Made by a program: the position numbers and the translations under genes
In this document: piece after piece, positions 8,976-18,319 of the stretch
How positions within the stretch are numbered: the first letter of the stretch is position 1
How the letters are laid out: every line of letters begins with the position of its first letter
DNA from: a bacterium
Lineage (GTDB): Bacteria; Krumholzibacteriota; Krumholzibacteriia; Krumholzibacteriales; Krumholzibacteriaceae
Length of the DNA: 64,000 bases
Assembly: GCA_020350885.1 (NCBI GenBank)
Contig: CP070727.1
Location: 282,813-346,812, forward strand
Direction: 5' to 3'
Notes under the pieces: model-generated
Database searches by the model: none
What the model was told of the DNA's origin: nothing
Seen by the model: only the letters and a program-made list of their open reading frames with translations

Positions 8976-10325
8976 ATGAAGGATGCTAAATCAACCGCTC
9001 TTCTGAGAAGCGGCTGGATGATCGTCGCGGTTGTCCTGCTCATGGCCACCTTTCTCTCCATCAACTGGTACTACTACCGGAGAACGAAGCGAAGTCTCGA
9101 AGAGAATCTGAGCTTCCGGCTCAGAACGATCGCATCGCTGGTCTCTTCCAGCATCGAGGGCAACACCGGAACGATCCTCGAAGTGGGTGATCCACTCGAA
9201 TCACCGCCCGATACAGTCATATCGCTTTTTCGGAGTATGAGAGACGGCTACGACCTCTCGAACATCCTCGTCATCCGCGAGGACGGCACGATCCTGCTCA
9301 CCATCCAACCGGATCTCTTTCCGCGGGGGGAGGTCTACCCGCACTGGAACATGGACTACACGGCGATCATAGAAGCCCTGGAAGGAACGCCAACGGCGAC
9401 CGAGCTCTACCAGGCCCCTGACGGAGCCTATCTCAAGGCCGGCTACGCCCCCTATCCCCTTGGGACCCCGGCGTCGGCGGTGGTTGCCGTTGAGGCGAGT
9501 GCCGGCTTTCTCGAGGGGCTGGCCGAACTGCGTACGATCCTTGCGGCAGCCACAGTGATCTCCATTATCGGCATTGTGCTCTTCACCTGGTTCGCGCTGA
9601 AGGCAACCGCCTCCCTGCTCAAGGCCCGAGCCTCGCTCATGCATACCGAGACACTCGCCACCATGGGACGGATGGCGGCAGGTATCGCCCATGAGATCCG
9701 CAATCCCCTCTTCATCATCAGGAGCTCCGCCGAAAAGCTGAAAGAGATAGAGCCGGACAAAGCAGAGGAAATCGACAGCTATATCATAGAGGAGGCGGAT
9801 CGTTTGGACGGAATCCTCACCGATTACCTTCTCTTCGCACGGGATGAGCCGGCACCGTCCCAGCCGTTCGACCTCCTCACGGCGCTCAACCGGAGCCTCA
9901 GACTCGTACGGGAGTCGATCGAGAAGGAGGGTATCGAGCTCGAAACACACTTCGGCCTTTCGGACGCCCCGTACCGGGGGGAGGAGAAACGCCTCCAGCA
10001 GACCTTTCTCAATATCCTCATAAATGCCCAGCAGGCGACACCCGAGGGTGGAACAATATCCGTCACGATGGACCGTCGCGGCGGACGCTACGTGGTTACA
10101 TTCGAAGACACCGGCGGTGGAATCCCCGAAAAGGACATCGAGGCGGTCTTCGAGCCGTTCTACACTACCAAACAGACGGGGAGCGGATTGGGGCTTGCCA
10201 TAGTCCGACGGATCATCGAGGATCATGGCGGCACTATCTCCATTGCGAGCACCGTCGGCTCCGGCACTGCGGTCACGGTCACCCTTCCGGTACCGGAGCC
10301 CACAACAGGAGAAGACGATGAGTAA
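8976..10325 (+). CDS. Membrane-bound sensor histidine kinase (NtrB/ZraS type)
   Basis: 449 residues. TM1 spans about 14-34 and TM2 about 187-208, enclosing a roughly 150-residue periplasmic sensor domain that resembles a single Cache/PAS-like fold (LSNILVIREDGTILLT). The H-box has His239 (IAHEIRNPL). The N-box is LNILINAQQATPEGG, followed by G-boxes DTGGGIPEKD and TGSGLGLAIV, so all kinase elements are present. It overlaps the response regulator gene by 8 bases, the usual arrangement for a cognate pair. It autophosphorylates on His and passes phosphate to the regulator; the periplasmic signal is not known. Confidence 0.93.
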   Translation: MKDAKSTALLRSGWMIVAVVLLMATFLSINWYYYRRTKRSLEENLSFRLRTIASLVSSSIEGNTGTILEVGDPLESPPDTVISLFRSMRDGYDLSNILVIREDGTILLTIQPDLFPRGEVYPHWNMDYTAIIEALEGTPTATELYQAPDGAYLKAGYAPYPLGTPASAVVAVEASAGFLEGLAELRTILAAATVISIIGIVLFTWFALKATASLLKARASLMHTETLATMGRMAAGIAHEIRNPLFIIRSSAEKLKEIEPDKAEEIDSYIIEEADRLDGILTDYLLFARDEPAPSQPFDLLTALNRSLRLVRESIEKEGIELETHFGLSDAPYRGEEKRLQQTFLNILINAQQATPEGGTISVTMDRRGGRYVVTFEDTGGGIPEKDIEAVFEPFYTTKQTGSGLGLAIVRRIIEDHGGTISIASTVGSGTAVTVTLPVPEPTTGEDDE

Positions 10326-11682
10326 GGTTTTGATCATCGACGACGAGGCGAAGATCGCCGCACTGCTCTCGGAACGGATATCGCGCGAAGGTTTCGAGGT
10401 GAGCACACTCTCGAGTGCCGAGGAAGCCTTGCCGCAGATCGATGCGGGCGGGATCGACATAATCCTCTGTGACCTTAAGCTCGGCGGTATGGACGGTCTG
10501 GAGCTTCTGAGAAGGACGAAGCGGATATCCCCGGCGACGGACTTCGTGATGATGACCGCGTACGCGAGCTCGAAGACGGCAGTAGAGGCGATGCGTGAGG
10601 GAGCCTACGAATACCTCATCAAGCCCTTTCAGATGGACGAGGTGCTCCTCCTGCTCAAACAGATCCAGGAACGCCGGGACCTCATGACCGAAAACCTGCT
10701 CCTGCGCGAGAGGATAGCGGAGGAAGAGGCGGCGAGACGGATCGTCGGCGAATCGAGCGAGACGAGCCGGATCAGGGAGATGATACAGATGGTCGCCCCG
10801 ACGGATACCCCCGTCCTCATCCAGGGGGAGAGCGGAACGGGTAAGGAGCTCGTCGCCGCGGATATCCACGAGAGGAGCGCCCGCCGGAGGAAGCCGTTCG
10901 TCGTCATAAATTGTGCGGCAGTGCCAGAGACGCTTCTCGAGGCCGAGCTGTTCGGATACGAGAAGGGCGCCTTCACGGGGGCGGCGCAACGAAAGCCGGG
11001 GCAGTTCAAGCTGGCCGATTCCGGCACGCTCTTCCTCGATGAAATCGGCGAGCTCCCCCTGGGACTCCAGGCGAAGCTGCTGCGTGCGATCGAAAACGGT
11101 GAATTCCTTCCGCTGGGAAGTTCCAAATCCGTAACAGTCGATGTCCGTGTCATAGCCGCAACGAATAGGAACCTCGAAGAGCTCACCAGGGAGGGACACT
11201 TCAGGGAAGATCTCTTCTACCGGTTGAACGTTTTCCCAATCACGATCCCTCCGTTGAGGAAACGGAAGGGAGACATCGTGCCGATCGCTGAACACTTCTT
11301 CAAACACTGGAAGATATCACCGGACATGCTCCGGCCGGCGGCCGTCGAGAAGCTCATGGGATACAGTTGGCCGGGGAACGTACGGGAGCTCAGGAACATC
11401 CTGGAGCGGGCGATCATCCTGGCGGGTTCGAATGCGATCACGGACGAGCACATTGCGATCTCCGATGCCCCTGCGGCCGCCTCGCCCGAGGAGCGGCTCG
11501 GCTCGCTGATCGGTGAGAGGACCCTCCCCGAGATCGAGAAGACCCTCATCGAGCTGGCCCTCAAGAGGGCAGGTGGTAACAAGAGCAAAGCCGCCGGACT
11601 CCTCGGTATTACGAGACGAACACTCTACGGACATCTCAAGAGGTACGCCGTGGAGGGATCCGACGGTGATCAGGATGGATGA
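10318..11682 (+). CDS. Sigma-54-dependent response regulator (NtrC/AtoC/ZraR family)
   Basis: 454 residues from the ATG at 10318-10320, overlapping the kinase stop. The receiver domain (1-115) has Asp52 as phosphoacceptor and Lys102 in IKPFQ. The AAA+ domain has Walker A GESGTGKE (170-177), the sigma-54-contacting GAFTGA loop (217-222), Walker B LFLDEIG (238-244) and an arginine-finger region. The C-terminus is a Fis-type helix-turn-helix (NKSKAAGLLGITRRTLYGHL). It is a complete activator of sigma-54 RNA polymerase. Its likely target lies immediately downstream: a -24/-12 promoter at 11811-11825 with a palindrome at 11719-11734. Confidence 0.96.
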   Translation: MSKVLIIDDEAKIAALLSERISREGFEVSTLSSAEEALPQIDAGGIDIILCDLKLGGMDGLELLRRTKRISPATDFVMMTAYASSKTAVEAMREGAYEYLIKPFQMDEVLLLLKQIQERRDLMTENLLLRERIAEEEAARRIVGESSETSRIREMIQMVAPTDTPVLIQGESGTGKELVAADIHERSARRRKPFVVINCAAVPETLLEAELFGYEKGAFTGAAQRKPGQFKLADSGTLFLDEIGELPLGLQAKLLRAIENGEFLPLGSSKSVTVDVRVIAATNRNLEELTREGHFREDLFYRLNVFPITIPPLRKRKGDIVPIAEHFFKHWKISPDMLRPAAVEKLMGYSWPGNVRELRNILERAIILAGSNAITDEHIAISDAPAAASPEERLGSLIGERTLPEIEKTLIELALKRAGGNKSKAAGLLGITRRTLYGHLKRYAVEGSDGDQDG

Positions 11683-11718
11683 CCCGGGCATGTGATGTAC
11701 TGATAGGAGCAATAAAAG

Positions 11719-11734
11719 TGAACCGTACGGTTCA
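11719..11734. promoter_or_regulatory. Perfect 16-bp palindrome, probable enhancer site for the NtrC-type regulator
   Basis: The sequence TGAACCGTACGGTTCA is a perfect inverted repeat. Its centre lies about 85 bases upstream of the sigma-54 -24 box and about 110 bases upstream of the predicted transcription start, which is where enhancer-binding proteins usually sit. Binding by the regulator encoded just upstream is inference. Confidence 0.6.
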
Positions 11735-11810
11735 GGAGGAGTTGCTGCCGGGTTTCAGATACTCAACATAATTTCTTTATCGAATATGGGTTGAGCCACG
11801 GACGGAGGTA

Positions 11811-11825
11811 TGGCATACCGTTTGC
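11811..11825 (+). promoter_or_regulatory. Sigma-54 (-24/-12) promoter of the 11869-14764 operon
   Basis: TGGCATACCGTTTGC matches TGGCAC-N5-TTGC at all but one base, with exactly 10 bases between the invariant GG and GC. The predicted start is near 11837, about 30 bases before the ATG at 11869. It lies 129 bases after the gene for a sigma-54 activator. Confidence 0.8.
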
Positions 11826-11868
11826 GTTATTACGGATTGTGAGGAGTTGGAAAGGAGACGATAGCACG

Positions 11869-13170
11869 ATGATATACAGAAAGAATGCATCAGTTTTCAT
11901 GTTGATAGTGCTCTTTACACTCGCAATCCTGCATTCGGTGCCGGCAACCGCCCAGAGCACGGACGACCGTGAACGCGTACGGGCCGAACTGGAGAAGACA
12001 GATAGGATCATACACGAAGCCACGGACGTCGTACTGACGAGCCGGAGTCAGAAGGGACGGCTCAAGATCGAGCGCGCCAAGGAGATACAGAACAAGGCGA
12101 AAGAAGCTTTCGATCTAACAAGCTATGGAATAGCGCTGAAGCTGACCCTGGAGGCCAGGGAAGAAGCCAACCAGGCCCTGGGACTGGCAAGGCTCGAGAC
12201 CAGGCTCGAGGAGCGGCTCCGTCGGTTGGCAGAGGAGACGATCGATCACCTCACGACCGTGCGAGACATCATGGTCGAAGCCAATATCAGGGACCTGCAA
12301 ACGGTCAGGCTGACTGAAGAGTCGAAGGCTCTCCTCCAGAAAGCCCAGGAGAATGCGCACCAACTGAGATTCCAGCTCGCCTTGAAGCTCGTCGAGACGG
12401 CACGCCAGCGTGCGATACAGGCCGAGCAGCATGTTCGAAGGGTGCTTGCCATCAAGCAGATGAACGAGCGCAGACTGGCACTCGTCGAACGTCTCATGGA
12501 GCGGGCACACGAGCGGATTCATGAGGGAAAGAACGAGCAGATCACGCGACAACTCCACCTCGCGGAGGAACAGTTCAATAGGGCAAAAGAACTGCACCGT
12601 GAAGGCAGGTACCGTGCTGCCCGGATAGCAATCGAGAAGTGCGAGAAGACGCTCCGGAGCCTCACCCGACAGCTCACTCAGCGGAGGGTGAACGATCCCG
12701 AGACGATGCTCAGGGAAGCGTACCGTCTGCTCGAACGGGCCAATCAGATCATCGCCGAAGGGGATAACGGGGCCGGAAGCGCCCGCCAGATCCGCCTCGT
12801 CGAACAGGCACGGGAGATGTTGGCACGGGCCGAGAACGCGATCGATGCGGGACGGTACGAAGAGGCGCAACGCCTCGCCGCCGAGGCCAGAAGGCTCCTG
12901 CAGCAGGCGATCAGGGAGGAGCGCAGGGAAGAGACGGCCGAGCACGTGGGCTCGATGATCGAGCAGGTCGAGGAGCTTCGGGAATCGGTCGCCGAGATGC
13001 TTCCATCCTGCACCGCCCCCGGTACCGAAACCCTCATGGAACGCGCAACGAACCGTCTGGCAACAGCGAAGATGCACCTCGAAGAGGGTCGGATCGAGAA
13101 CGCCGCCGCCGAGGCCAAGATAGCACGGAACATGTACAACCGGATCAAGGAGATATGTTCTACGTTGTGA
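11869..13170 (+). CDS. Exported long alpha-helical/coiled-coil protein
   Basis: 433 residues from the ATG at 11869-11871, with AAAGGAG about 10 bases upstream; a longer in-frame start precedes the signal peptide and overlaps the promoter. The signal peptide is about residues 8-28 (FMLIVLFTLAILHSV, cleavage near ATAQ). The mature chain is almost wholly helical and highly charged, in repeating units of about 45-50 residues with an 'A..L...Ar..i..g' pattern (RAKEIQNKAKEAFDL, AREMLARAENAIDAGRYEEA, KMHLEEGRIENAAAEAKIA), like TPR/coiled-coil envelope scaffolds. It is the first gene of a three-gene sigma-54 operon. Family not recognised; function unknown. Confidence 0.8.
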   Translation: MIYRKNASVFMLIVLFTLAILHSVPATAQSTDDRERVRAELEKTDRIIHEATDVVLTSRSQKGRLKIERAKEIQNKAKEAFDLTSYGIALKLTLEAREEANQALGLARLETRLEERLRRLAEETIDHLTTVRDIMVEANIRDLQTVRLTEESKALLQKAQENAHQLRFQLALKLVETARQRAIQAEQHVRRVLAIKQMNERRLALVERLMERAHERIHEGKNEQITRQLHLAEEQFNRAKELHREGRYRAARIAIEKCEKTLRSLTRQLTQRRVNDPETMLREAYRLLERANQIIAEGDNGAGSARQIRLVEQAREMLARAENAIDAGRYEEAQRLAAEARRLLQQAIREERREETAEHVGSMIEQVEELRESVAEMLPSCTAPGTETLMERATNRLATAKMHLEEGRIENAAAEAKIARNMYNRIKEICSTL

Positions 13171-13496
13171 AACATCTCCTGGCGATCATTGTTATCTCCT
13201 GCGTGGTCGGCTGTGCCACCACAGCACCTCCGGCGCTCCGGACGGGAACAGGTGGAACACCAACAGCGGCGGCCGATTCCATCGCGGGCGAAACCTACGA
13301 GGAGCTCTTTCTCGAGCTCTACAGCGATTGTCTGAGCGAGCTCGAGCGGAAGGAGAAGGACGGTCGCCTGAACATCCATATTATCGAAGCCCGTTCCATC
13401 ATACAGATTGCAGAGGAGTTATATTTGGAAGGAAATGTGCTGCTCGCCGTGCAACTATTGAATGAAGCCGAACAGCATCTAAGGCAGGCTCCTTGA
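13155..13496 (+). CDS. Small lipoprotein
   Basis: 113 residues. The start overlaps the end of the coiled-coil gene by 16 bases. The signal sequence ends in a lipobox (CVVGC, about Cys20), then comes a Thr/Ala/Pro-rich linker and a helical C-terminal domain (LELYSDCLSELERKEKDGRL, AVQLLNEAEQHLR) that resembles half of a TPR-like unit. It lies between a coiled-coil exported protein and a beta-barrel candidate, so it may link the two at the outer membrane. No enzyme motif. Family not recognised. Confidence 0.7.
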   Translation: MFYVVKHLLAIIVISCVVGCATTAPPALRTGTGGTPTAAADSIAGETYEELFLELYSDCLSELERKEKDGRLNIHIIEARSIIQIAEELYLEGNVLLAVQLLNEAEQHLRQAP

Positions 13497-14764
13497 TACG
13501 TCATACGATTCTTTTTTCGAGAGCCCGGTGGCACCGGACGGCCGCATTGATTCTCTGTGCGGCGTTACCCGTTCTTGTTCACCCTGCACCGGTAGCAGGG
13601 GGAATGAGAAACTCCCTGACCGTCGGGTATGATTCCTTCATCGACCGGTTCACGATACTCGAAGAGGATACCGTCGAGACACTCGAGGAATTCTATACCG
13701 GCATCCTCAATCATCTCGCCCACCAGCGAAACACGCTACACATCGAACTCAGGAACAACTTCAAGTATGGAAACCAGACGGTTGATGAGAACCTCGAAGG
13801 GGCCTTCTCGATCGGATCGCGCAGGTCGACCAGGCTCGATCTCAGAAGCAACCTCCACTTCAAACATTTCCGTACCGGCAGCGACTATACCTTCGGCAAT
13901 GATTATCTCCAGTCCAACACGGTACTCATGCTCAAGCGGCGGCTGACAACAAACTTCCGACTGAACATCAAGAACAGATTCGAGATCATCGATTACGATA
14001 AAAAGACGGATTTCGACTACGACTACACCTATATCGAAACGGGCCTGGAGCTCGAGACGGGCTCGTACTTCGAGCGCTTCGTACGCCTGGGTGCTGTGGT
14101 CGGATTCAAGGAGGTGCCCGATACCACCGCTCTCAGCTACCGCAGAACCGTTGCTGATCTCGAAGCACTGTTGACACCGGCGGATAATGCATTACTCCAC
14201 GCAACGGTGATCGGCGACCGGCGGGACTACCGTAAGGCTATCAAGATATCCTACTGGGACCTCGCCGTATTCCTCGATCTCACCATCAGCTCCCTGAAGG
14301 GGCGAAGCTACTCCCTGAAAGCCGAAGCCGAGTTTACCCTCTACGACTCGACCACGACGACCTACTTCGACACACAGTTTCTCCGGGGCTCCGTGAAGGC
14401 CAAGTTTCCGGTCCTGAAGAACATCTCCGTCTCGTTCGAACCCCGGATCGCGGTAATGCTCTGCCGGGACTTCGAGGAGGAGCGCTACCGTGAAGCTTCG
14501 CTCGTGCTCGGCCTGGATATCCTCGGCAACGAGGATTTCTGGGTGACCTTCTCGTACGAGCCCGGATACCGGAATTACATCCTGACCGAGAACGATCTCT
14601 ACTCCGACTTCTACCTGAACAGGCTCTCCCTCATGGGGACCGTGGAGATCCCGCACGGGACGAGCCTGAACCTCTTCGTTACCCACGATCCGGAGCGCCA
14701 TACACGCAGGGTGGACAATTTCTCGATCACGCTGATCTCGGTCGCTCTGACAAAACGGTTCTAG
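13493..14764 (+). CDS. Probable outer-membrane beta-barrel protein
   Basis: 423 residues from a TTG at 13493-13495 that overlaps the preceding TGA; the next ATG would delete the signal peptide (TAALILCAALPVLVHPAPVAGG), so the TTG is preferred. The mature chain shows alternating polar and hydrophobic strands with aromatic girdles (RLDLRSNLHFKHF, FRLNIKNRFEIIDYD, SVSFEPRIAVML) and ends in a strand closing with Phe (ALTKRF), typical of BAM-inserted barrels. The family is not recognised; it could be a porin or a structural barrel. It is the last gene of the sigma-54 operon. Confidence 0.75.
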   Translation: MIRHTILFSRARWHRTAALILCAALPVLVHPAPVAGGMRNSLTVGYDSFIDRFTILEEDTVETLEEFYTGILNHLAHQRNTLHIELRNNFKYGNQTVDENLEGAFSIGSRRSTRLDLRSNLHFKHFRTGSDYTFGNDYLQSNTVLMLKRRLTTNFRLNIKNRFEIIDYDKKTDFDYDYTYIETGLELETGSYFERFVRLGAVVGFKEVPDTTALSYRRTVADLEALLTPADNALLHATVIGDRRDYRKAIKISYWDLAVFLDLTISSLKGRSYSLKAEAEFTLYDSTTTTYFDTQFLRGSVKAKFPVLKNISVSFEPRIAVMLCRDFEEERYREASLVLGLDILGNEDFWVTFSYEPGYRNYILTENDLYSDFYLNRLSLMGTVEIPHGTSLNLFVTHDPERHTRRVDNFSITLISVALTKRF

Positions 14765-14891
14765 GATGCACCGCCCCTGCCGCTACTGCGCCAGACGGAG
14801 GGCAACGGATCGTTGCGAATACACCTAACCAATTGTTTATCAAAGAGTTAGAATGCCTACCGCCAATGGAGGACTCCACGTAACAATTATC

Positions 14892-14920
14892 TTGACAACA
14901 TCATGAAAGGCTGTTATTTA
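14892..14920 (+). promoter_or_regulatory. Sigma-70 promoter of the ferredoxin gene
   Basis: TTGACA (14892-14897), a 17-base spacer and TATTTA (14915-14920), 33 bases before the ATG. Confidence 0.65.
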
Positions 14921-14952
14921 CCCATGAGGCCTACAAACAAAGGGGTGAAACA

Positions 14953-15141
14953 ATGGCGAAAGTACCAGTAGTGGATCCTGATCTTTGCACGGGCTGCGAG
15001 CTCTGCGTCGAGACCTGTCCGGACGTCTTTGAAATGGAGGACGACCTAGCGGTGATCACGAATCCGGCGGGTGCGAGCGAAGAGGAAATACAGGAGGCAA
15101 TCGACAACTGCCCGGTGGAGGCGATCACCTGGCAGGAATAA
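14953..15141 (+). CDS. Small [4Fe-4S] ferredoxin
   Basis: 62 residues; AAAGGGGTG precedes the ATG. A single cluster site: Cys12, Cys15, Cys18 in LCTGCELCVETCP (CxxCxxC) with the fourth ligand in DNCPVEAI near the C-terminus. The expected second four-Cys set is missing, as in one-cluster ferredoxins of the Desulfovibrio/Thermotoga type. It transfers single electrons in the cytoplasm. It is monocistronic, with its own promoter and terminator, and lies next to the Etf operon on the opposite strand, so a shared redox role is possible but unproven. Confidence 0.93.
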   Translation: MAKVPVVDPDLCTGCELCVETCPDVFEMEDDLAVITNPAGASEEEIQEAIDNCPVEAITWQE

Positions 15142-15164
15142 GCCGGTCATAAAGGAGACAGAAC

Positions 15165-15203
15165 GGGGGAAACCGTTGTGGAAATAGCGGTTCCCCTTTT
15201 TTT
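15165..15203 (+). terminator. Rho-independent terminator of the ferredoxin gene
   Basis: GGGGAAACCG pairs with CGGTTCCCC (one bulged A) around a 12-base loop, followed by a run of seven T. It ends a few bases before the stop codon of the convergent Fe-S oxidoreductase gene. Confidence 0.85.
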
Positions 15204-15209
15204 AATGCT

Positions 15210-17213
15210 TCATGGAGAGTCCGTATTCGTCTTGCAGGCCGCGAGCAGTATTTCTGCGATATCGAGAACCTTGATGTCCTCCCGCTCCTTCGCCTTGAGC
15301 CCATCCTCGAACATCGTCATGCAAAACGGGCAGGCAACGAAGATGTGGTCGGCCCCCAGACCCAGGAATTCCTCCACCCGCGCCTCGTTAATCCTCGTCC
15401 CGAGCGTCTCTTCCATCCACATCCTTCCACCGCCCGCACCGCAGCAGAAACTCCTCTTCTCCCTCCGGGGAAACTCGGCAAGACCGAGCCGGGGGATGTG
15501 TCGAAGGATGTCGCGCGGCTGTGATGCGATACCGTTGTAACGCCCCAGATAGCAGGAGTCATGATAGGCGCCCCTCGCCTTCTCGATGCCATCCGCCCGC
15601 AGTTTTCCGCTCCGGATCAGATCCAGCAAGAATTCCGAATGATGAAGTACGGGAATTTCATAACCGAACTGGGGATACTCGACCCTGAAGGAATTGAGCC
15701 CGTGCGGGCAGGCGGTCACCAGCATCTTGAATTCGTATTTCTTGAACGTTTCGATATTCGACTCGATCAGTGTCTGGGCGAGGTATTCGTTACCCATCCG
15801 TCTCGCCGTCTCCCCGCAACACATCTCCTCGGTCCCGAGTATGGCGAAATCGACACCCGCCCGCTGCAATAACCCAACCACTGCACGTGAGACATCCTGG
15901 CCCCTCGCATCGAACGAGCCGGCACAACCGACCCAGTAGAGCACATCGAAGCTTTTCTTTTCCGCTGCCAGGGGTACCGGCATATCCCCCACCCAATCGG
16001 CCCTCGAGGCGTACCCGAGCGCCCACGGGTTATAGTTGACCTCCATGTTCTTGAAGACTGGCTGCATCTCGCTCGGGAAACGGCTTTCGGTGAGGACAAG
16101 GAAGCGCCTGAGATCGACGATCTTCTGGACATGTTCGATGAACGGGGGACATTCCTGCATGCACGCCCCGCATGTCGTGCAGGCCCAGAGTTCGTCCTCC
16201 GTGACGGTCTCGGGAATGATCTGGGGGGATGCGTCACCGTCACCGCCGGCCGACAGGAGACGCTTCCGCTCATCCATCAGATGTCCGCGCAGGTTGTGGA
16301 TCACCCTGAAGGGGCTGAGCGGCTTTTCCGTGAGATAGGCGGGGCAGGCGACCTGGCACCTCCCGCACTCGGTGCATGCATAGAGATCGAGGAGCTGTTT
16401 CCAGGTGAACTCCTGGATCTCCGAGATACCGAACTTCTCAGCGGACTCGTCCTCGAAATCCATCCTGCTCAGGGTACCCATGGGACCGAGATTACGGAAG
16501 AATACATTGGGGATGGCGCCGAGGATGTGAATATGCTTCGAGAACGGTATGTAGATCAGGAAGAAGAAGATGATCAGATGATGAATCCACGCGAAGATGC
16601 CGTTGGCGATCGGCAGGTTCATCCCCCACCCGCTCATGAGCCGGGCGGCGTAATGCGAGAGCGGTGCCGCAGCCCTGCTCACCTCACCGGGATCCATTAG
16701 AATGGCCGTGCCGCGGAAACCATACATGAGCAGTATCAACACGAAGATGAGACCGAGTATCAATGTCGCCTCCCGCCTCGCCTTCGGGTCGTCGATCTTG
16801 AGCCGCTCCGGTTTCAGGATGAACCGCCTGAATAACGCCACGATGATGGATCCGATCACGAGGATTCCGAATACATCCTGAAGCCAGGACAGCGCACCGG
16901 TGGCTTTTGTTCCGAATATCTGCTCGAATCCGAATCCGGGGAAGATCATCCCCAGGATATGCTCGATGGTGCCGAGGGTGATGAAGATGAAGCCCCAGAA
17001 GATCAGGAAATGGCCGATACCGGCAGGCTGTGCAAGGACCCGCGCCTGCGCTCCGACGAATACCACCACCGAATTCACACGCTGGGCCCATTGCCCGAAT
17101 CTGTCCTCATCCACCCCCTTCCTGAGGAGCCGGTACAGGAGCCTGACGATATAGCCGAAGGCGGCAAGAACGGCGACAAAAATTACAAGCAGGATGATAC
17201 CTTGAATAGCCAT
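15210..17213 (-). CDS. Membrane-bound Fe-S oxidoreductase, Etf:menaquinone oxidoreductase type
   Basis: 667 residues from the ATG at 17211-17213 (GGGGGAG upstream; an in-frame TTG 27 bases earlier is less likely). Residues 1-250 form a NarI-like heme b domain with several membrane helices. Two [4Fe-4S] motifs follow (Cys280/283/286/290 in CTECGRCQVACP; Cys345/348/351/355 in CTTCGACMQECP). Two CCG domains follow (EEMCCGETARR, SFCCGAGGGR), as in HdrD/GlcF. The order NarI-ferredoxin-CCG next to etfA, etfB and an acyl-CoA dehydrogenase is characteristic of the EMO family, which passes electrons from reduced Etf to menaquinone. It is the fourth gene of that operon. Confidence 0.88.
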   Translation of the reverse strand: MAIQGIILLVIFVAVLAAFGYIVRLLYRLLRKGVDEDRFGQWAQRVNSVVVFVGAQARVLAQPAGIGHFLIFWGFIFITLGTIEHILGMIFPGFGFEQIFGTKATGALSWLQDVFGILVIGSIIVALFRRFILKPERLKIDDPKARREATLILGLIFVLILLMYGFRGTAILMDPGEVSRAAAPLSHYAARLMSGWGMNLPIANGIFAWIHHLIIFFFLIYIPFSKHIHILGAIPNVFFRNLGPMGTLSRMDFEDESAEKFGISEIQEFTWKQLLDLYACTECGRCQVACPAYLTEKPLSPFRVIHNLRGHLMDERKRLLSAGGDGDASPQIIPETVTEDELWACTTCGACMQECPPFIEHVQKIVDLRRFLVLTESRFPSEMQPVFKNMEVNYNPWALGYASRADWVGDMPVPLAAEKKSFDVLYWVGCAGSFDARGQDVSRAVVGLLQRAGVDFAILGTEEMCCGETARRMGNEYLAQTLIESNIETFKKYEFKMLVTACPHGLNSFRVEYPQFGYEIPVLHHSEFLLDLIRSGKLRADGIEKARGAYHDSCYLGRYNGIASQPRDILRHIPRLGLAEFPRREKRSFCCGAGGGRMWMEETLGTRINEARVEEFLGLGADHIFVACPFCMTMFEDGLKAKEREDIKVLDIAEILLAACKTNTDSP

Positions 17214-17318
17214 CGAGTACTCCCCCGGGAGAAGGGCCAAGCGGACAAAGTAATCCGGCCGTCATACATGGCCGTACCGAGCCGCTTCCGTCTCTACGAA
17301 TGCGGCCGCCGCCTGATC

Positions 17319-18299
17319 TCACATGATCTTCTTGATCTCTTCGGTCAGGAGCGGGACGATCTCGAATAGATCTCCGACGATCCCGTAGTGCGCTTTCTCG
17401 AACACCGGCGCATTCGGGTCCTTATTGATCGCAACGATAACCTTCGAGGTCCGCATTCCCGCAAGATGCTGGATTGCTCCTGAGATGCCGCAGGCGATGT
17501 AGAGTTTGGGATTGACGATCTTGCCGGTCTGCCCGACCTGAATGGCATGTTCGGCGTACCCTGCATCAACGGCCGCCCGGGAGGCGCCGACCGCCGCACC
17601 GAGAAGATCGGCGAGCTCCTCGAGTATCTTGAAGTTCGAAGAATCTTTCATCGCCCTCCCGCCCGAGACTATCACGTCCGCCTCGGTGAGGTCTGGGCGG
17701 CCGCCGGAGAGGGGAATGATCTCCTTCACGAGCGCCCGGATCATGTCGGCTTCCACGCCCGAGGAATGGGCAACGATCTCGGTGCCGTCGCCCGTTGCCT
17801 CGGCAGGCGGGATATTGTTGGGCCTGATGCTTATGAAGGTCGGACGTTCGCCCTCCCGGGCCAGCTCGATGTAAAGCTTGCCTGAATATACCGGCCTGCG
17901 CACGACACAGATACCGTCCTCCATCCTGACATCGATACAGTCGCTGAACATCACACCGTTCACCCTGGCGGCGGTGCGCGGGGCGAGATCGCGCCCCATC
18001 GCGGTGGCGCCCACCAGGATATACGATGGTTTGTGATCCTGCACGATATCGGTAAGAACCTTCGCATATCCCTCGGTCGAATAGTTCTTGACCGGCTCAT
18101 CCTCCGTCACCGTGATGCGCCGCAACCCGTAGTCCTTGATCGTCTCGGCCGCACCGGCTGCTCCCTCACCGATCAGAAGTGCATCGATCGCACCCCCGCC
18201 GGCTTCGGTTATCGTTCGTGCGGTGTTAATCAACTCTTTTGTTACCTTTTTGAGTTCGCCGCCCCGCATCTCCCCGAATACCAATACATCGTTAGCCAT
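17319..18299 (-). CDS. etfA: Electron transfer flavoprotein alpha subunit
   Basis: 326 residues, usual length. The N-terminal domain (1-190) has the Etf-alpha fold ([38 protein letters not shown]). The C-terminal FAD domain has the Etf-alpha signature ([20 protein letters not shown]) and [20 protein letters not shown]. It carries FAD and passes electrons from acyl-CoA dehydrogenases to the membrane oxidoreductase encoded next. It lies 20 bases after etfB. Cytoplasmic. Confidence 0.97.
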   Translation of the reverse strand: MANDVLVFGEMRGGELKKVTKELINTARTITEAGGGAIDALLIGEGAAGAAETIKDYGLRRITVTEDEPVKNYSTEGYAKVLTDIVQDHKPSYILVGATAMGRDLAPRTAARVNGVMFSDCIDVRMEDGICVVRRPVYSGKLYIELAREGERPTFISIRPNNIPPAEATGDGTEIVAHSSGVEADMIRALVKEIIPLSGGRPDLTEADVIVSGGRAMKDSSNFKILEELADLLGAAVGASRAAVDAGYAEHAIQVGQTGKIVNPKLYIACGISGAIQHLAGMRTSKVIVAINKDPNAPVFEKAHYGIVGDLFEIVPLLTEEIKKIM

Positions 18300-18319
18300 C
18301 TGAAGAATCCTCCCTGGAT

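Noticed and set aside
9201..10460. Minus-strand reading frame of 419 codons across the sensor kinase
   Set aside because: Antisense to a complete histidine kinase, without domain motifs.
10279..11307. Long minus-strand reading frame of 342 codons inside the sigma-54 regulator gene
   Set aside because: It is antisense to a well-supported regulator, has no recognisable domains and no ribosome-binding site; GC-biased codons create it.
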